Notes: generated by a model not told the origin, from the letters alone. A stretch of 64,000 bases of DNA from Nepenthes gracilis (GCA_033239525.1 BSYO01000004.1:7159410-7223409); one strand, 5' to 3'; counted from the first letter of the stretch, positions 1 through 11,520 are shown. Program-made: numbers and translations.

Positions 1-1250
1 TCCCTATCCACTTCAAGAACAAGCACTGTTTATACGGAAGTGAAGATGAATATATATTTATGTGCTGAAGTCATTTGGATGACAGGACAATCATAAGTCT
101 GCAAATTATAAAGACAAAATGTGTCATGCATGTTGATTTGCTAATATTGCCTTTTCTGGAACTCCATTCAGAAAAAATTACAGCATCCCTAATAACTGGT
201 TGCATTCCTAATTCATGTTAGCCCTTAAAAATTAGAAAAGAAGAGAAAGCACACCTTCTGTATAACATTTTTTTCAAAAATACCAATCATCAAACACATA
301 TGCCTCCCTACAATGGTATAATTTTCTAGCTTCTGTTAAATGAATTGATTCCCATGTTGACAAACAATTAAGATAGCAAAAGCAGCGACCTATATTGTAT
401 GCACAGTGATACTTCATGATGAATCTATTGTAGTGTGTGCATTGCAATAATTCATCTATCCATTGGGATGAATAAAGAATCGTAGAGAATTAAATTCAAC
501 CACAAGCCTACGAAGCCAGGGAGCAAGAAACTTCTACCTTCAGGTTTAAGCTTATTGGCAAAACGAGTGTGTGGATATCCTAAGCTTTCTTGTGCTCTTT
601 GACCAGGCAAAGCTATGGAATCTAGCATTTCAACCAGAATTAGGAATAAAAAAAAACAGAAGAAGAAGCTGGACTAGCAGTAACACATGAAAGCACACAT
701 GTTATAAATTCTATTGGGATGAATAAAGCATGGTAAAGAACTAAATTCAACCAGATGCCCACAAAGCCAAGGAACTAGAAAATTCTACCATCAGGTTTAC
801 GCTCATCGACAAAACAACTGTATGTATGTCCTGAGCTTTCCCGTGCTCGTCGACAAGGCTTAGCTATAAATCTAGCATTTCAACCAAAATTAGGTTAAAA
901 AAAAGAAGCTTAGGTTCATATCTTCCTATAGGAAGCCCATTGCAAACAATTAGAGAGGCAGGTAGAGCTAGACTCGCGGTGACACATGAAAGCACCGACA
1001 TTTTGTTATGCTCCAAAATAATTTGGGGTTGTGATTCCCCCTCTTCTTGTTATCTTACCTGCATGAACAATCCCAGATGTTCAAGTGAAGAAACAGAAAA
1101 TCTAACCCCTTTATGGGAGTCAAGACACGTTGGACACAATAACACTAGCTCTCAGTGCCAAATCAACAACATAAGCAGAAATATCATATAAATCTAAAAA
1201 GGTTGCTGATATTTCATAAGGAGATCATTGCAAGAAAAAACAATTTCCCC
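1..1250. repeat. Diverged direct repeat, copy A1
   Basis: This AT-rich non-coding stretch aligns by eye with about 12170-13170 (copy A3). Shared blocks include a 'gacaggacaatcat' block (80-93 here, 12249-12262 there), the 'ctttgaccaggca' block and the 'cccctcttcttgt' block. A third, shorter copy (A2) flanks element 1. Within A1 a block of about 200 bp is itself duplicated: 470-650 resembles 716-895, both beginning 'gaataaag' and ending 'gcatttcaacca'. No coding potential is visible; it could be intronic, or an old unclassified repeat. Confidence 0.6.
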
Positions 1251-2809
1251 GTCAAGGGTAGGCTATCATACCAAAGGATTTCCAACAACGATAATTAATT
1301 TTGACAAAATGGATATTTCCAACTCATGCACAATGATTGCTTAATTTTTCAATATAACAGCATTCAGCAATTCATCATAGAATATAGTTTTGAATAAAAA
1401 TGCAATATGCAAGAGAAACAAATGACATAATACTTACCAATTCCAAGCAATCATAGAACTTAATTGCCAACATCACAACCTTTATAATTCATCATATACA
1501 TATTTGTTGGTGCAGCTATCTTGAATGTCAAATAATTAACATAGTCATGCATCATGTCGTGTGTATGTGACATGCTTGTTCAAGTCAACCTATCCATTCG
1601 ATAAAAACGAACTTTTACAAATTTGCCCTAATAGTGTAAGACATCCAAGGTCACAACAACATATCTATCAAAAAGCTCTCCATTCTCATAAACCACAAGA
1701 GTCATATTAGTCTCATGATGTTTAATGCAGCTTTACCAATAAGTCATCCTTTACCTCATTCGGCCAACAATTTCCCCATTTAGAAATTCCCTCCCATACA
1801 CTAATGCAAAGTTATGTGAGCTCATTCGTATGATTAGCCCTAACAACACCTTGGTAATTTGGCTTCGCTCCAAGGATTTCCCTCCTCCAATACATGCTAT
1901 GAGCACAAGAACCGAGTGAGCAAAAGATTAAAAAAAAACCACAATAGTACAAAACTTAGCAGGAGAATAGCTTTAAGCAAAGGGGCTAAGGGGTAATAAG
2001 TAATTGAGGGATATCATCCACATAGAAACAAAGAATTTAGCATAAAAATTAGAAATGCAAATTCAACAGATCGCATAGCATCTTGTACCTAAATAGTACC
2101 AATGTAAACTTTCTAAGGATAAACATATGCGTACAAACATCTAATCTAGAATAACAGCCACTGAAAAATAAGAGAAAGAGCTCCAGTTGATTTTGTTGAG
2201 CTGCTGCTTAATTATGCGGAAACATTGTCAGAGAATCATAAGGTCTATTAGAAATTCTTATTTTATACCAGCTATAGGATCCGCTCAGTTCTTACTTTAA
2301 TTTAATTAGTCCATCCTCGTTCATCATCACAACTACAAACCCAAAGCAAAATCCAACTGGCAAGTTGATTAGTTAATTCTCATCTCCGTTCTAGAGTTCA
2401 TTACTCAAAAACAAAACAAAACAAAAACACCATGATAACCAATTGCATTAAGAATGCAATTTGCATTTAGGATAAACAAGAAAACATAAAAAATGAAAAG
2501 CATACTGCATACCTTCTGCACGGCCTAGTTTCCAAAAGATTCAGACAACTTGCATGCCTTCTGTTTAATGCTACAACATCTACTTCAGTTGAATGAACCA
2601 ACTACAATGTTGATCAAGATGTAGTTAGGATTCGCAGTGACTTATGTTGTATTAATTTAGTAATACTACAAAAACCTATTGCCATTTTTGGCATAGTAAT
2701 ACTTCAATTATCAATTTGGTTGAAATAAAATGCTTTACACAACTTACCTTAATTAATCCACATATCCAGCAATAACAAAGAGCTCAAACCTTCAACCTTT
2801 ACCTGATTT
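1251..2809. other. AT-rich non-coding DNA
   Basis: I see no credible reading frame, RNA gene or complete mobile element here. A few short A-runs occur. Confidence 0.5.
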
Positions 2810-2934
2810 TAACTCTTTAACAATTGAAGAAGTTTTTGGACAAATTAAGCTCTCGAGTGCTTTTTGACCAGGAAACTAGTGTAAAATCTCGCATTTCTAC
2901 CAAAATTACTTTAGAGAAAATAATTGGCACAAAT
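2810..2934. repeat. Direct repeat copy A2, left part
   Basis: Contains the family's 'gctttttgaccagg' and 'gcatttctaccaaaatta' blocks seen in A1 and A3. It continues at 11156 on the far side of element 1, so the retrotransposon landed inside this copy. The last five bases (2930-2934, CAAAT) are the left target-site duplication. Confidence 0.5.
2930..2934. repeat. Left target-site duplication of element 1 (CAAAT)
   Basis: CAAAT immediately precedes the TGTTGCG terminus and recurs at 11151-11155 right after the other LTR's ATCA end, as expected of integrase-mediated insertion. Confidence 0.9.
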
Positions 2935-3800
2935 TGTTGCGTCCTGTGAATCTGGCCGTACGTTAGATTGAGTGCGAGCGGCTTTTCAAGCGCGCAGTCG
3001 GGCAGATCGGAGCAACACAAAATAAGTAGAACCCGAGTAGAGAGAGAAAAGTACGGGGACAGTGGGAGAACGCGCCTGTTTACGTGGAAAACCCCTTAAC
3101 CTGACGAGGGGTGAAAAACCACGGCAGCGGATGAGCAGTCCGAGAAATCTCACTATAGTAAAGAAAAGATACAATGGATGCCTGGGAAGCTTTCACGTTC
3201 TCAGGATGTTACAGCTTAAGGAAGATAGACTTCTCTCTTTTCTCTCCTCTCTTTGTCTTTGTTTTTCTCTGGAGGGTTCTTGCTCGAACATGAGTATGGG
3301 TAGACCGATTCAGAATCAAGATCCTTTTTCAGTTGCTAAAATAGGGTATTTATAGGGAACGTGATGCCGTAAGGGATACGACACGTGGCGCTGGCGTGTC
3401 AGGGTTGCCTGCCACCATCGCCACTCTTTGTGAATGCTTGGTACATGAGAGACACTGTCACGGTCTGCAGATCACTGTATATGAGAGACACACATCACGG
3501 TCTGCAGATCTGGCGCTCCAAAGAGGCGCATGGCCTGCAGGTACGGCGTGTCAGGAGCCGTTGGTCGCTCGTGGCAGCATGCGCCGCGCAAACTGTCTGA
3601 GCTGGCGCCTGGGTCATTTTGGTTTTTCTGGTGGTCCCCGTCCTCAAACGGATCTCAGTGTCCGTTCGGGTTGCCAGGCGCTCGGAAGCAAGTTAGCCAT
3701 CGGGATTTGATCGGGCTTGTGGGCCTTTTGGGCCAGCCTTCTTATGTGACTCTTTGGGCCTGCGTCTGCGATTTTGGGCCTAGAGTTTCAGGACCCATCA
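2935..3800 (-). repeat. Element 1 3' LTR
   Basis: An 866-bp LTR starting TGTTGCGTCC and ending ACCCATCA. It is the 3' LTR of the minus-strand element, because a purine tract abuts it at 3801-3811 (GGGGGGCTCG on the minus strand). A minus-strand TATA-like box (CCTATAAATACC) lies near 3345-3356. It is longer than the 5' LTR because a segment containing 'cacggtctgcagatc' is tandemly duplicated around 3457-3512. Confidence 0.92.
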
Positions 3801-3811
3801 CGAGCCCCCCA
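3801..3811 (-). other. Polypurine tract of element 1
   Basis: Minus-strand ATGGGGGGCTCG directly precedes the 3' LTR. The equivalent site in element 2 reads ATGGGGGGCTAG, so the plus-strand primer is conserved between the two elements. Confidence 0.8.
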
Positions 3812-4208
3812 TGTCAAGCGGTTCGAGGACTCAGCCGTTTGACATACCTTGCAAACATCTTCTTGCCGTGATAGACCGCGGTCTTCATCTTCTGCCGGCG
3901 TGAGAGATGTCCGAGGTCTTCTTGCGAACACAAGACCTATCTTCCGCCGCCGTTTCACCTCCTCGTGGAGCATTGAATGCGATGGGCGATTGATGTGACG
4001 TCGCCTCGGGAAGCCCTAAGGCCTGCGCTCGCCTACTGCGTATGGGGAGCTGACACGTGGGGTGGTCATGATCAGGGCGCCTTTTCACTTGTTTGAAAAT
4101 TTCTTTAAATCCTTCGTCGCGTTCTCATTCATTCCTTGCGTTTTCTTCTTTCTTCCCTTGGCGTTCTTCGAGAATCTTCACGGCGCTTTGTTTTCCTTGC
4201 TTGCTGCC

Positions 4209-4833
4209 ATGGCTCCCGGCGTTAAAGATATTGCCTCTTCCCTTTCTTCTCGGGATCTCGGCGAGATCGGGGCAAAATACTGACATCCCGTCGACTCGAT
4301 GGTGGTTCCAGGAGCCGCAGAGAGGGCGCGCAGTCCGCCGAGTGGTTACATTGCCGTATACGAGGTTCACCTCAAAGGTGGACTTTGTTTCCCTGTTCCT
4401 GCCGAGCTCCGCCGTCTGATGAAGGAGTTGGCCGTTCCGCTCGTGAGGCTTGACCCCAACGCCATCAGTACTTGGTTTTGTGTGTCTTCGTCGTTTGCCA
4501 TAGCAAGACTCTAGGGCGGTCGTGGTGAAGGTCATGTTTCGCTTCAATCATAACCTTGATCGGATCGCCATGACCCCCGCCCGAGTTCGGTGAGATGAGC
4601 GGTGGGAACCGGACTCCACCAAAAGGTGGAAGGACAGGTTCTTCTTCCTTAAGGTGGCTGAGGACTGGGAGCTCTCCTCCGCGTGGGGAAACGCCGCTAG
4701 CAAATATGGCTCCAATATCACTGACGAGGAGAGGAAGGCCGCCAGGGAGGTCACGGACTTAGTGCCGCTCGGGTTGGCGCCCAAGTTTTGTTTGTTGGAG
4801 ATGACCCGCCTTTCACTGGTAGTATTTCCTTAG
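4209..4833 (+). pseudogene. Element 1 antisense ORF remnant (PF04195-like)
   Basis: This frame runs opposite to gag-pol, between integrase and the 3' LTR. It begins ATG GCT CCC at 4209, hits TGA after 24 codons, resumes in another frame from about 4299 (GYIAVYEVHLKGG, then LVRLDPNAIS), and changes frame again for WKDRFFFLKVAEDWEL and the tail ending at TAG 4831-4833. The GYI.VYE.HLKGG, RL.PNA and WK.RFFFL blocks all recur in the minus-strand ORFs at 42590-43230 of element 2, which shows it was once a gene. The pattern resembles the Pfam 'putative gypsy type transposon' family; that assignment is from memory. Its end converges with the integrase 3' end. Function is unknown. Confidence 0.7.
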
Positions 4834-5970
4834 GTGAGCGGCGTTCCAGGTCCGGGGTATCAGCTTGCCATCTTGGGTGCGTAGCTTATAAGCTCCTCCT
4901 CGAAGGATAGCCGAGACCAAGAACGGCCCTTCCCAGTTTGGTGAGAGCTTGTTCCTTCCAGCTATTTTTCCCGTGGCTTCCACTCTTCTTAGTACGAGAT
5001 CCCCGACCTCGAATGGTCACGCCTTCACCTTCTTGTTGTAATAGCGGGCCACCCGTTGTTCGTAGGTCGCTACCCTAAGTCTCGCCTGGTCGCGAACTTC
5101 CTCGAGGGCATCGAGGCTTTCTCGGAGCCTTTCGCTGTTATCCGTTGCGCTAAAGCACCCAACCCGGGGGCTGGTGAGGCATACTTCTATTGGGATGACA
5201 GCTTCGACCCCGTAGCAAAGGTTGAAAGGGGTCTCTCTTGTGGGCTCTCGTGGCGTTGTCCTGTATGACCAGAGGACTAAGGGCAATTAGTGTACCCATG
5301 AGCCCTCAGATGATTCCAGCCTGGTTTTTAGCCCATGTAGGATTGTGCGGTTTGTCACTTCCACCTGCCCGTTGGCTCATGGTGCACGCCAGCGTGTGCA
5401 CCAAGTTGATCCTCAGGCTTGTGCAGTACTTAGTGAACCGCTTTCCAGTGAACTGCGTTCCGTTGTCAGTCACGATGCACTCGGGCACTCCAAACCTGCA
5501 CACAATGTTCTGTCGGAGGAACTCCGTCGCGTTTTGCTCTGTTATTTTGGCCAGCGGTACTGCTTCCACCCATTTGGTGAAGTAGTCAATTCCCACAATT
5601 AGGAATTTCCTCTATCCGGGAGCGAGAGGAAATGATCCGACGATGTCAAGCCCCCATTGGGCGAACGGCCATGGGGATTGCAGCGCCGGAGATCCGTGTG
5701 GGGCGATGGCTCATGTTCTTTGTGAAGTTGGCAACTCTCGCATTTGCGCACGAAATCCATGGCGTCATATTTCATAGTCGGCCCGGTAGTACCCTTGCCT
5801 CATAAGCTTAAAAGCTAGGTTCTTTCCCAAACATGGGATCCGTATATTCCGAGATGTACCTCTTGCGGGCGTATTCGGCTTCTCTGGAGTGAGGCACCTT
5901 AAGTAAGGGGCCGAGAAAGCCCGTCGATCTGACCCGGCCGTCCACGATTGTATACCAACCCGCTATCTTC
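4834..5970 (-). pseudogene. Element 1 integrase, degenerate
   Basis: Integrase joins retrotransposon cDNA to host DNA. The minus strand at 5306-5602 carries the catalytic-core hallmarks GIDYFTKWVEA and VTDNGTQFTGKRF, and 5017-5286 carries LWSYRTTPREPTRETPF and the RVARYYNKKVKA end of the core. The two pieces are in different frames. The segment around 5600-5970, where the zinc-binding N-terminal domain and the first catalytic Asp should lie, reads through several frames, with a 'CESC'-type zinc-finger remnant near 5735-5760. The region carrying the catalytic Glu is not cleanly readable. It cannot encode a working integrase. Confidence 0.85.
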
Positions 5971-5971
5971 T

Positions 5972-6934
5972 TTATCTTCTTGGCCTCGCTCGGGTCCTCG
6001 GGCGTGAGCCATCGGACAAAAACGGGTAGTAGGAGTCATCCAGTGCTCCCGTTCGCGACTGCATCACCTCTGCTCGGGGTCTTGATCTTGGACTGCTCAG
6101 GATTTCTCGCATCCCCCTGGCGTACTGTTCAGGATCTCCCAAAGCCGCGGCTCGCGCAAGCGTGTCGGCTTTGGCGTTTTCCTCCCGCGGGATGTAGATG
6201 AACTCGGCCGTCTTGAATCCCACGATCATGTCCCTGACCTTTGAAAGGTACTTGGACAGCTGGTCGTTGTTGACGTCGAAGCTTCCGCGGACCTGATTAA
6301 TGACCAACTCGGAGTCACTATAGATGACCAGCTCTCTAGCCGAGCATTCCTTGGCGAGTCGGAGTCCGGCTAGCAAGGCTTCATACTCTGCGACGTTGTT
6401 TGTGGCCGAGAACCCCAACGTTAACGAGTACTTTATCTCCATCCCCTCAGGTGTGCGCAACACAATCCCTGCTCCGCAGCCTTCCTTCATAGAGGAGCCG
6501 TCTACGTGCAAGGTCCAAGCGGAGGCTCTGCTGAACTCGTCCGTGGTAGTCTGGTCCTCGTCGCAAGTGGGCGGTGCCGTCGTCTCAACAAGAAAGTCCG
6601 CGAGCGCCTGTCCCTTTAAGGCTGGTCTCGAACGGAACTCTATGTCAAATTCCCCCAATTCGATGGCCCACTTGATCAGCCGGCCAGAGATCTCGGGTTT
6701 GTCCAAAATGGCCCTTAAAGGCTGATCCGTTAGGACTATTACCTTATGCGCCTGGAAGTATGGCCTGAGCTTCCTCGCGGAACAAACCAACGCCAAGGCC
6801 ACCTTCTCCGTCAGGGGATACCTGGTCTCGGCGCCCGCGTGAGTCTTGCTGACGTAATACACGGGCTGCTGCTTGCCATGCTGCTCTCGTACTAAAACCG
6901 AGCTCAGCGCTGCGTCGGACACGGAGAGGTACAA
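5972..6934 (-). pseudogene. Element 1 RNase H plus second (archaeal-type) RNase H
   Basis: A 320-codon open stretch. Its first third matches the gypsy RNase H that follows RT (YYVSKTHAGAETRYP, LTDQPLRAIL). Residues from about 140 form a second RNase H with the signature VDGSSM..GCGAGIVL, NNVAEYEALLAGL and YSDSELVINQV, supplying the catalytic D, E and D. RNase H degrades RNA in RNA:DNA hybrids during reverse transcription. The dual RNase H layout is diagnostic of Tat-lineage gypsy elements. The frame is separated from RT upstream by stops near 6950, so it is part of a broken pol polyprotein rather than an independent gene. Confidence 0.88.
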
Positions 6935-6949
6935 GTATAGTTCCTCGCC

Positions 6950-8256
6950 CTACTGAAGAGAAGCTAAGAGGGGCGGACTCGAAAGGTAGCTCTTGAGTCC
7001 TTGGAATGCCTCCTCGTAGTCATCACTCCACCGGAAATCCCGGGATTTTGTTCCCCTTAGGGCTTTGAAGAATGGCAGGTGCTTCTCAGCCGACTTTGCT
7101 AGGAAGCGGGAGAGGGCGGCCACTCTCCCAGTAAGCTGCTGAACCTCCTTCACTGTTCGCGGAGACCGCATGTCCAGGATCGCTTGGATCTTTTCTCGGT
7201 TTACCTCAATTCCTCGGTGTGATACTATGTAGCCCAAGAATTTTCCAGAGGCAACACCGAAAGTGCACTTACTGGGGTTGAGCTTCATACCGTGGGTTCT
7301 GAGCACATGGAAGGTCTTAGCCAAGTCCCTCACGTGGTCGCTGCTCATCTTGCTCTTGACGAGCATGTCGTCAACGTATACCTCCACGTTTATGCCCATC
7401 TGGTCTTTGAACATCTTATTCACGAGCCGTTGATAAGTCGCTCCTGCGTTCTTGAGACCAAAGGGCATTACTTTATAACAGTATGTCCTTGGTCCGTCAT
7501 GAATGACGTGTGCTCCTCGTCCTCAGGGCTCATTTTGATCTGGTTGTACCCGGAGTATGCATCCATGAAACTTAAGAGTTCATGGCCGGACGTCGAGTCC
7601 ACAAGGTGGTCGATCCTGGGCAACGAGAAGCTGTCTTTGGGGCACGCCTTGTTGAGGTCGGTGAAGTCCACGCACATCCTCCACTTCCCATTGCTCTTTT
7701 TTACCATGACAACGTTGGCCAACCAGTCCGGGTATTGGACCTCTCGGACAAATCCAGCGTCCAGGAGTTTCTTGACCTCCTCGCGGATGGCTACCAACTT
7801 CTCTATGGAATAGTTTCTGCGCTTCTGTCTGGCCGGCTTATGCCGAGGATCGACGCTTAACTTGTGGACGATGACCTTGGGTGAGATCCCGGGCATGTCA
7901 CTGGGGGACCATGCGAACACGTCCGAGTTCTCTCGTAGAAAACTGACGAGTTGGTCCCTTACTGTCTCTGAGAGTGAGCTCCCTATTTGGACATACTTCT
8001 CCTGATCCGCGGGATTCAACGGGACTCGGACTACAGGTTCTCCGGGCTGAGCGTGTTGCAGTGTTGCCTCGTCCCTGAGGTCGAGGTCTTCCATGGGCTG
8101 CGGAAACGTCACTTGCTCGGTCTGCGCCAAGTAACACATCCGTCCGGTTGACTGGTCCCAGAGGACCTCTCCTACCCCACATGGGGTGGGGAACTTCATC
8201 TTGAGATGTGGGATGGAGGTTCTTTGCGTTGACGCGGCCCGAGCAAGGCCGTCCAA
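6950..8256 (-). pseudogene. Element 1 reverse transcriptase, frameshifted
   Basis: Minus-strand pol segment. 7468-8256 gives the N-terminal RT half (SNGKWRMCVDFTDLNKACP, LLSFMDAYSGYNQI), and 6950-7468 gives MPFGLKNAGATYQRL followed by the catalytic YVDDMLVKS motif. The two halves are separated by a frameshift near 7475-7490: by comparison with element 2, one base appears to be missing just before the MPFGLKN block. The most proximal part also contains the end of the protease region (SIPHLKMKFPTP). All RT core motifs are recognisable, but the protein cannot be made as one chain without recoding. Confidence 0.9.
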
Positions 8257-8502
8257 ATATCGCGTTATAGGCCGAGGGCGAGTCCACGGCGAGGAAGGTG
8301 AGGACCTTCGATCTTTGTCCTCGGATACGTTCCTGGGTTACCTCCAGTGGATGATACCTTGGGCCGACGCGGCTCGTTGTCCCGGCCGTAGAGTGGCCCT
8401 TAGGCGCTTTTATTCGATTCTTCTTAAGCCCTAACTTCAAGAAAGCATCAAGATACAAAGAAATGCGAGAGCTTCCATTATCAACAAATACTCGTTTCAT
8501 CG
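8257..8502 (-). pseudogene. Element 1 aspartic protease region
   Basis: At 8500 the minus strand reads KRVFVDNGSSRISLYL, the retropepsin-like active-site segment (D-N-G-S), followed by the family's DAFLKLGL helix and, about 65 residues on, AYNAIFGRP. The protease cuts the gag-pol polyprotein. Part of this frame continues out of phase to 7898, while the true continuation shifts into the RT frame near 8256. It is bounded upstream by stops around 8510-8700. Confidence 0.75.
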
Positions 8503-10242
8503 GTAGTCATTTGCTCCATCTAAAACGAATACGGTTACAACCAGGGGGCGGAGTGAGGAGAAGTTACATGGTCTAAGTCCCTACTGCTAAAGCAGATAAC
8601 ATCGTCTTCACTCCCAAGCCCCGTTTTGGCCTCTTCGCCGCTGCAAGCTCACTCCCGTCTCCCCCAGCCGGTCCGCTGGAGATCATGTTCACGACCCCCG
8701 CAGCCACTCGGTTCCTAGGGGGCTCTGCGTCTCCACCGTCCTCGGGCCCTGAGGCCTGTCCTGGCCTCTGAAGGAAGCGGCTGATGTGTCCTCTCCGGAT
8801 AAGCTCTTGATCTCCCCTCTGCGGGTCTCCCGCAGTCCCTCATCTTTGTGACCCCGGAGCGGTAGAAGTCATGATATTTTGATTGGTCCCCACGGTCAAG
8901 GTTCTTGATTGCTTGGGCCACTTGAGAATTTTCTCCTCGGATCTGCATGAGGACGTTGGTGCGGGAGTCGTTCGGCGGCGTGAGATGGATCGGGCCGCGG
9001 CTCTCTCTCGAGAGCTCTGCTCGGCCTTATGGTGTTTCTTTGACGTCAGGGACTTTGATAGTCCCAGATTTCCTTTTTTCCCTCGCGGCCTTCTGCCGAG
9101 GTGCTCGTCCCTCTCAGGCCTTTTGGCGTCGTTGGCCTCTTCGGCCGCGATCTAAGCTCTGGCCACAGCTTCAACCTCTATGAAGGTCTGCGGGCTCCCC
9201 TTCGAGGGCCAAGATGAAGGCGTTTAACTTCACCTCGTCGGTCAGCCTTGGGATCTGCCTGGCTTCCGCTGCAAACCGTGCCAGGAATCCTCCCAAGCTC
9301 TCCCTGGCCCCTTGCTTGATTCGAGTGAGGTGCCGTGGTCATTTCTCCACTCTTACGCTAGAGGCAACCGGGACAGGAAAGCCGTCGCCAGGTCTCCAAA
9401 ATCGCGGATAGAATCCGCGGGCATTCCGTAAAACCATATTCGTGCATCCCCCTTTAGAGTCAGAGGGAAGCACTGGCACATGGTTGTCTCGTCTAGGCCC
9501 TGGAGGCTCAGGTGCTCCCTGAAATGATTAAGGTGGTCCATGGGATCAACGCTGCTGTCGTACAACTCCAGGTTGGGCATCTTGAACTTTGGGGGGAGCG
9601 TCCTCGTCCTAATCTCCGTGGAAAACGAAGATTGGAGTGCGTTAGCCCCTCCTCCGCTGCTCTCACGAAGCATCAGATTCCATCCTCTTTCCCGTCTGGC
9701 CTCCACTCGGGGTGGGGCAGCCGTCCTTCTTTCGTTCAGGTAGTGCCTTAACTCGTAAGGCTCCTGAACTGCACGGCGCTCTGGGACCGTGCGGGCTCCT
9801 CTTGGGAGGGCATCTCGGGGAACGGCCTCTTGATCGTCGTGGTCGCGGCGGTTCCGTTGGGCCTCAGAATGGCGCCTCTTGGGGCTTTCTCCTTGAACCC
9901 GAGGACCTGGTTGGTCCTCGACCCTTCGTGGTGCTCTGCTACTGGAGGCCACCTGGGTCCTCGGGTGTTCTCGTCGACTAGGAGGTTTTTCGCGGCGACT
10001 GCCTCCTTCGTTCCCGGCTTGTGGCGCCTCAGCCTGGGAGGCCCTGTCGGGAGCCACCGGCCTAAGCTGGTCAATTTTGGAGCAAAGGGCAACGAAGGCC
10101 TGCGACATGCCGGCTACTTGGGCGGCCAAGCCCCTCACCACCGGATCGGGATGATCCTCAACCCTAGCACAGGGGTTAGCGCCACCGCCTTGTGAGGCCA
10201 CTTCTTTGGAAATTTGCGCTGCTGCGCCCTTGTGTTCACCAT
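8503..10242 (-). pseudogene. Element 1 gag, frameshifted
   Basis: Gag forms the particle that packages element RNA. The long open stretch 9353-10201 ends with the capsid segment (FKMPNLELYDSSVDPMDHLN, then QCFPLTLKGDARIWFYGMP). A start matching element 2's MVNTRAQ lies at minus-strand ATG 10242-10240, but it is out of frame with the capsid. Downstream pieces in other frames continue to about 8715, where a gag C-terminal segment reads DQSKYHDFYRSGVTKMRDC, a decayed version of the zinc-knuckle-like tail. At least three frame changes are needed across the gene. Confidence 0.82.
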
Positions 10243-10306
10243 TTGGAGATTTGAAGCTTGCGTTGCTGTGTACTTGTGGAAAATGTGAAAAGCGGACTTT
10301 CAGTCG

Positions 10307-10326
10307 CTTCCCACAGACGGCGCCAA
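10307..10326 (-). other. Primer-binding site of element 1
   Basis: On the minus strand, immediately inside the 5' LTR, lies TTGGCGCCGTCTGTGGGAAG. TGGCGCCGT matches the complement of the 3' end of plant tRNA-Asp for about nine bases and then diverges, so the priming tRNA is uncertain. Element 2 has TTGGCGCTGTCTGTGGGAAA at the same spot. Confidence 0.75.
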
Positions 10327-11150
10327 TGTTGCGTCCTGTGAATCTGGCCGTACGTTAGATTGAGTGCGAGCGGCTTTTCAAGCGCGCGGTCGGGCAGATC
10401 GAAGCAATACAAAATAAGTAGAACCCGAGTAGAGAAAGAAAAGTACGGGGACAGTGGGAGAACGCGCCTGTTTACGTGGAAAACCCCTTAACCTGACGAG
10501 GGGTGAAAAACCACGGTAGCGGACGAGCAGTCCGAAAAATCTCACTATAGTAAAGAGAAGATACAATGGATGCCTGGGAAACTTTCACGTTCTCAGGATG
10601 TTACAGCATAAGGAAGATAGACTTCTCTCTTTTCTCTCCTCTCTTTGCCTTTGTTTTTATCTGGAAGGTTCTTGCTCGAGTATGAGTATAGGTAGACGGA
10701 TTCAGAATCAAGATCCTTTTTCAGTTGCTAAAATAGGGTATTTATAGGGAACGTGATGTCGTAATGGAGACGACACGTGGCGCTGGCGTGTCAGGGTTGC
10801 CTGCCACCATCGCCACCCCTCTGTGGATGCGTTTGTGATGGGGACACTGTCACGGGGTCACAGATCTTGGCGCTCAAAGCGCGTGGCTGCAGTACGGCGT
10901 GTCGAGGCCGTTGATCGCTCGTGGCAGCATGCGCCGCGCAAGCTGTCTGAGCTGGCGCCTGAGTCATTTTGGCTTTTCTGGTGGTCCCTGTCCTCAAACG
11001 GATCTCAGTGTCCGTTCGGGTTGCCAGGCGCTCGGAAGCAAGTTAGCCATCGGGATTTGATCGGGCTTGTGGGCCTTTTGGGCCAGCCTTCTTACGTGAC
11101 TCTTTGGGCCTGCGTCTGCGATTTTGGGCTTAGGGTTCCAGGACCTATCA
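10327..11150 (-). repeat. Element 1 5' LTR
   Basis: An 824-bp LTR with the same termini as the copy at 2935. The minus-strand TATA-like box (CTATAAATACC) is near 10738-10749, so transcription of the element would run leftward from about 10710. It lacks the short internal duplication present in the 3' LTR. Substitutions against the other LTR are mostly transitions, the usual pattern of methylated plant repeats. Confidence 0.92.
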
Positions 11151-11155
11151 CAAAT
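11151..11155. repeat. Right target-site duplication of element 1 (CAAAT)
   Basis: Perfect copy of 2930-2934, adjoining the ATCA terminus of the LTR. Confidence 0.9.
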
Positions 11156-11520
11156 ATTCCTCAGGTGGTAGAACTGGACTTACGAGTGATAAACTTCGGA
11201 TATAAATCAAAGCACCCAAATTTGTTAAGCAGTAAAAAATAATGGACTTGTGACTTTTCCTCCTCTGTGGTTCAAATTTCTTGCTCTACCAGTCCCCTGA
11301 TGTCCAGGGCTATTGTGAAATGAGAAAACAGAAACTTCAGACCCTTTCAATGAGAAAAGAGCACTCACCTGGGCCTCAAAAACTCAAGCTCTTAAGGCGA
11401 AATGATCAACTTGACCAGAAACAATATATAAATCTAGAGGCATATGCAATTGCATCTGTGAACCAGTGAAGGCTTGCTGAGCTGGTCCAAATTACGCGTA
11501 CAACTTATTTAAGGGCTGTA
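11156..11520. repeat. Direct repeat copy A2, right part
   Basis: Continues the unit interrupted at 2934. 'ggtagaactggacttac' here parallels 'ggtagaactgaacttgc' at 12896. 'gaaacttcagaccc' and the block after it parallel 1087-1125 in A1. Non-coding. Confidence 0.5.

Larger units (their letters stand above)
2935..11150 (-). mobile_element. Element 1: Tat-lineage Ty3/gypsy LTR retrotransposon, degenerate
   Basis: An 8.2-kb element lying on the minus strand, bounded by LTRs that begin TGTTGCGTCC and end ATCA on the plus strand and flanked by a perfect 5-bp duplication CAAAT (2930-2934, 11151-11155). In element orientation the order is gag, protease, reverse transcriptase, RNase H, a second archaeal-type RNase H, integrase. 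This order (integrase after RT) is gypsy-type, and the dual RNase H marks the plant Tat lineage. An antisense reading frame sits between integrase and the 3' LTR, as in several Tat elements. Every coding domain carries frameshifts or stops. The LTRs show about 20 differences in the first ~470 bp by eye. Confidence 0.93.

Noticed and set aside
3062..3871. Plus-strand frames across the LTR of element 1
   Set aside because: They lie within LTR sequence, are not maintained in the other LTR and carry no domain.
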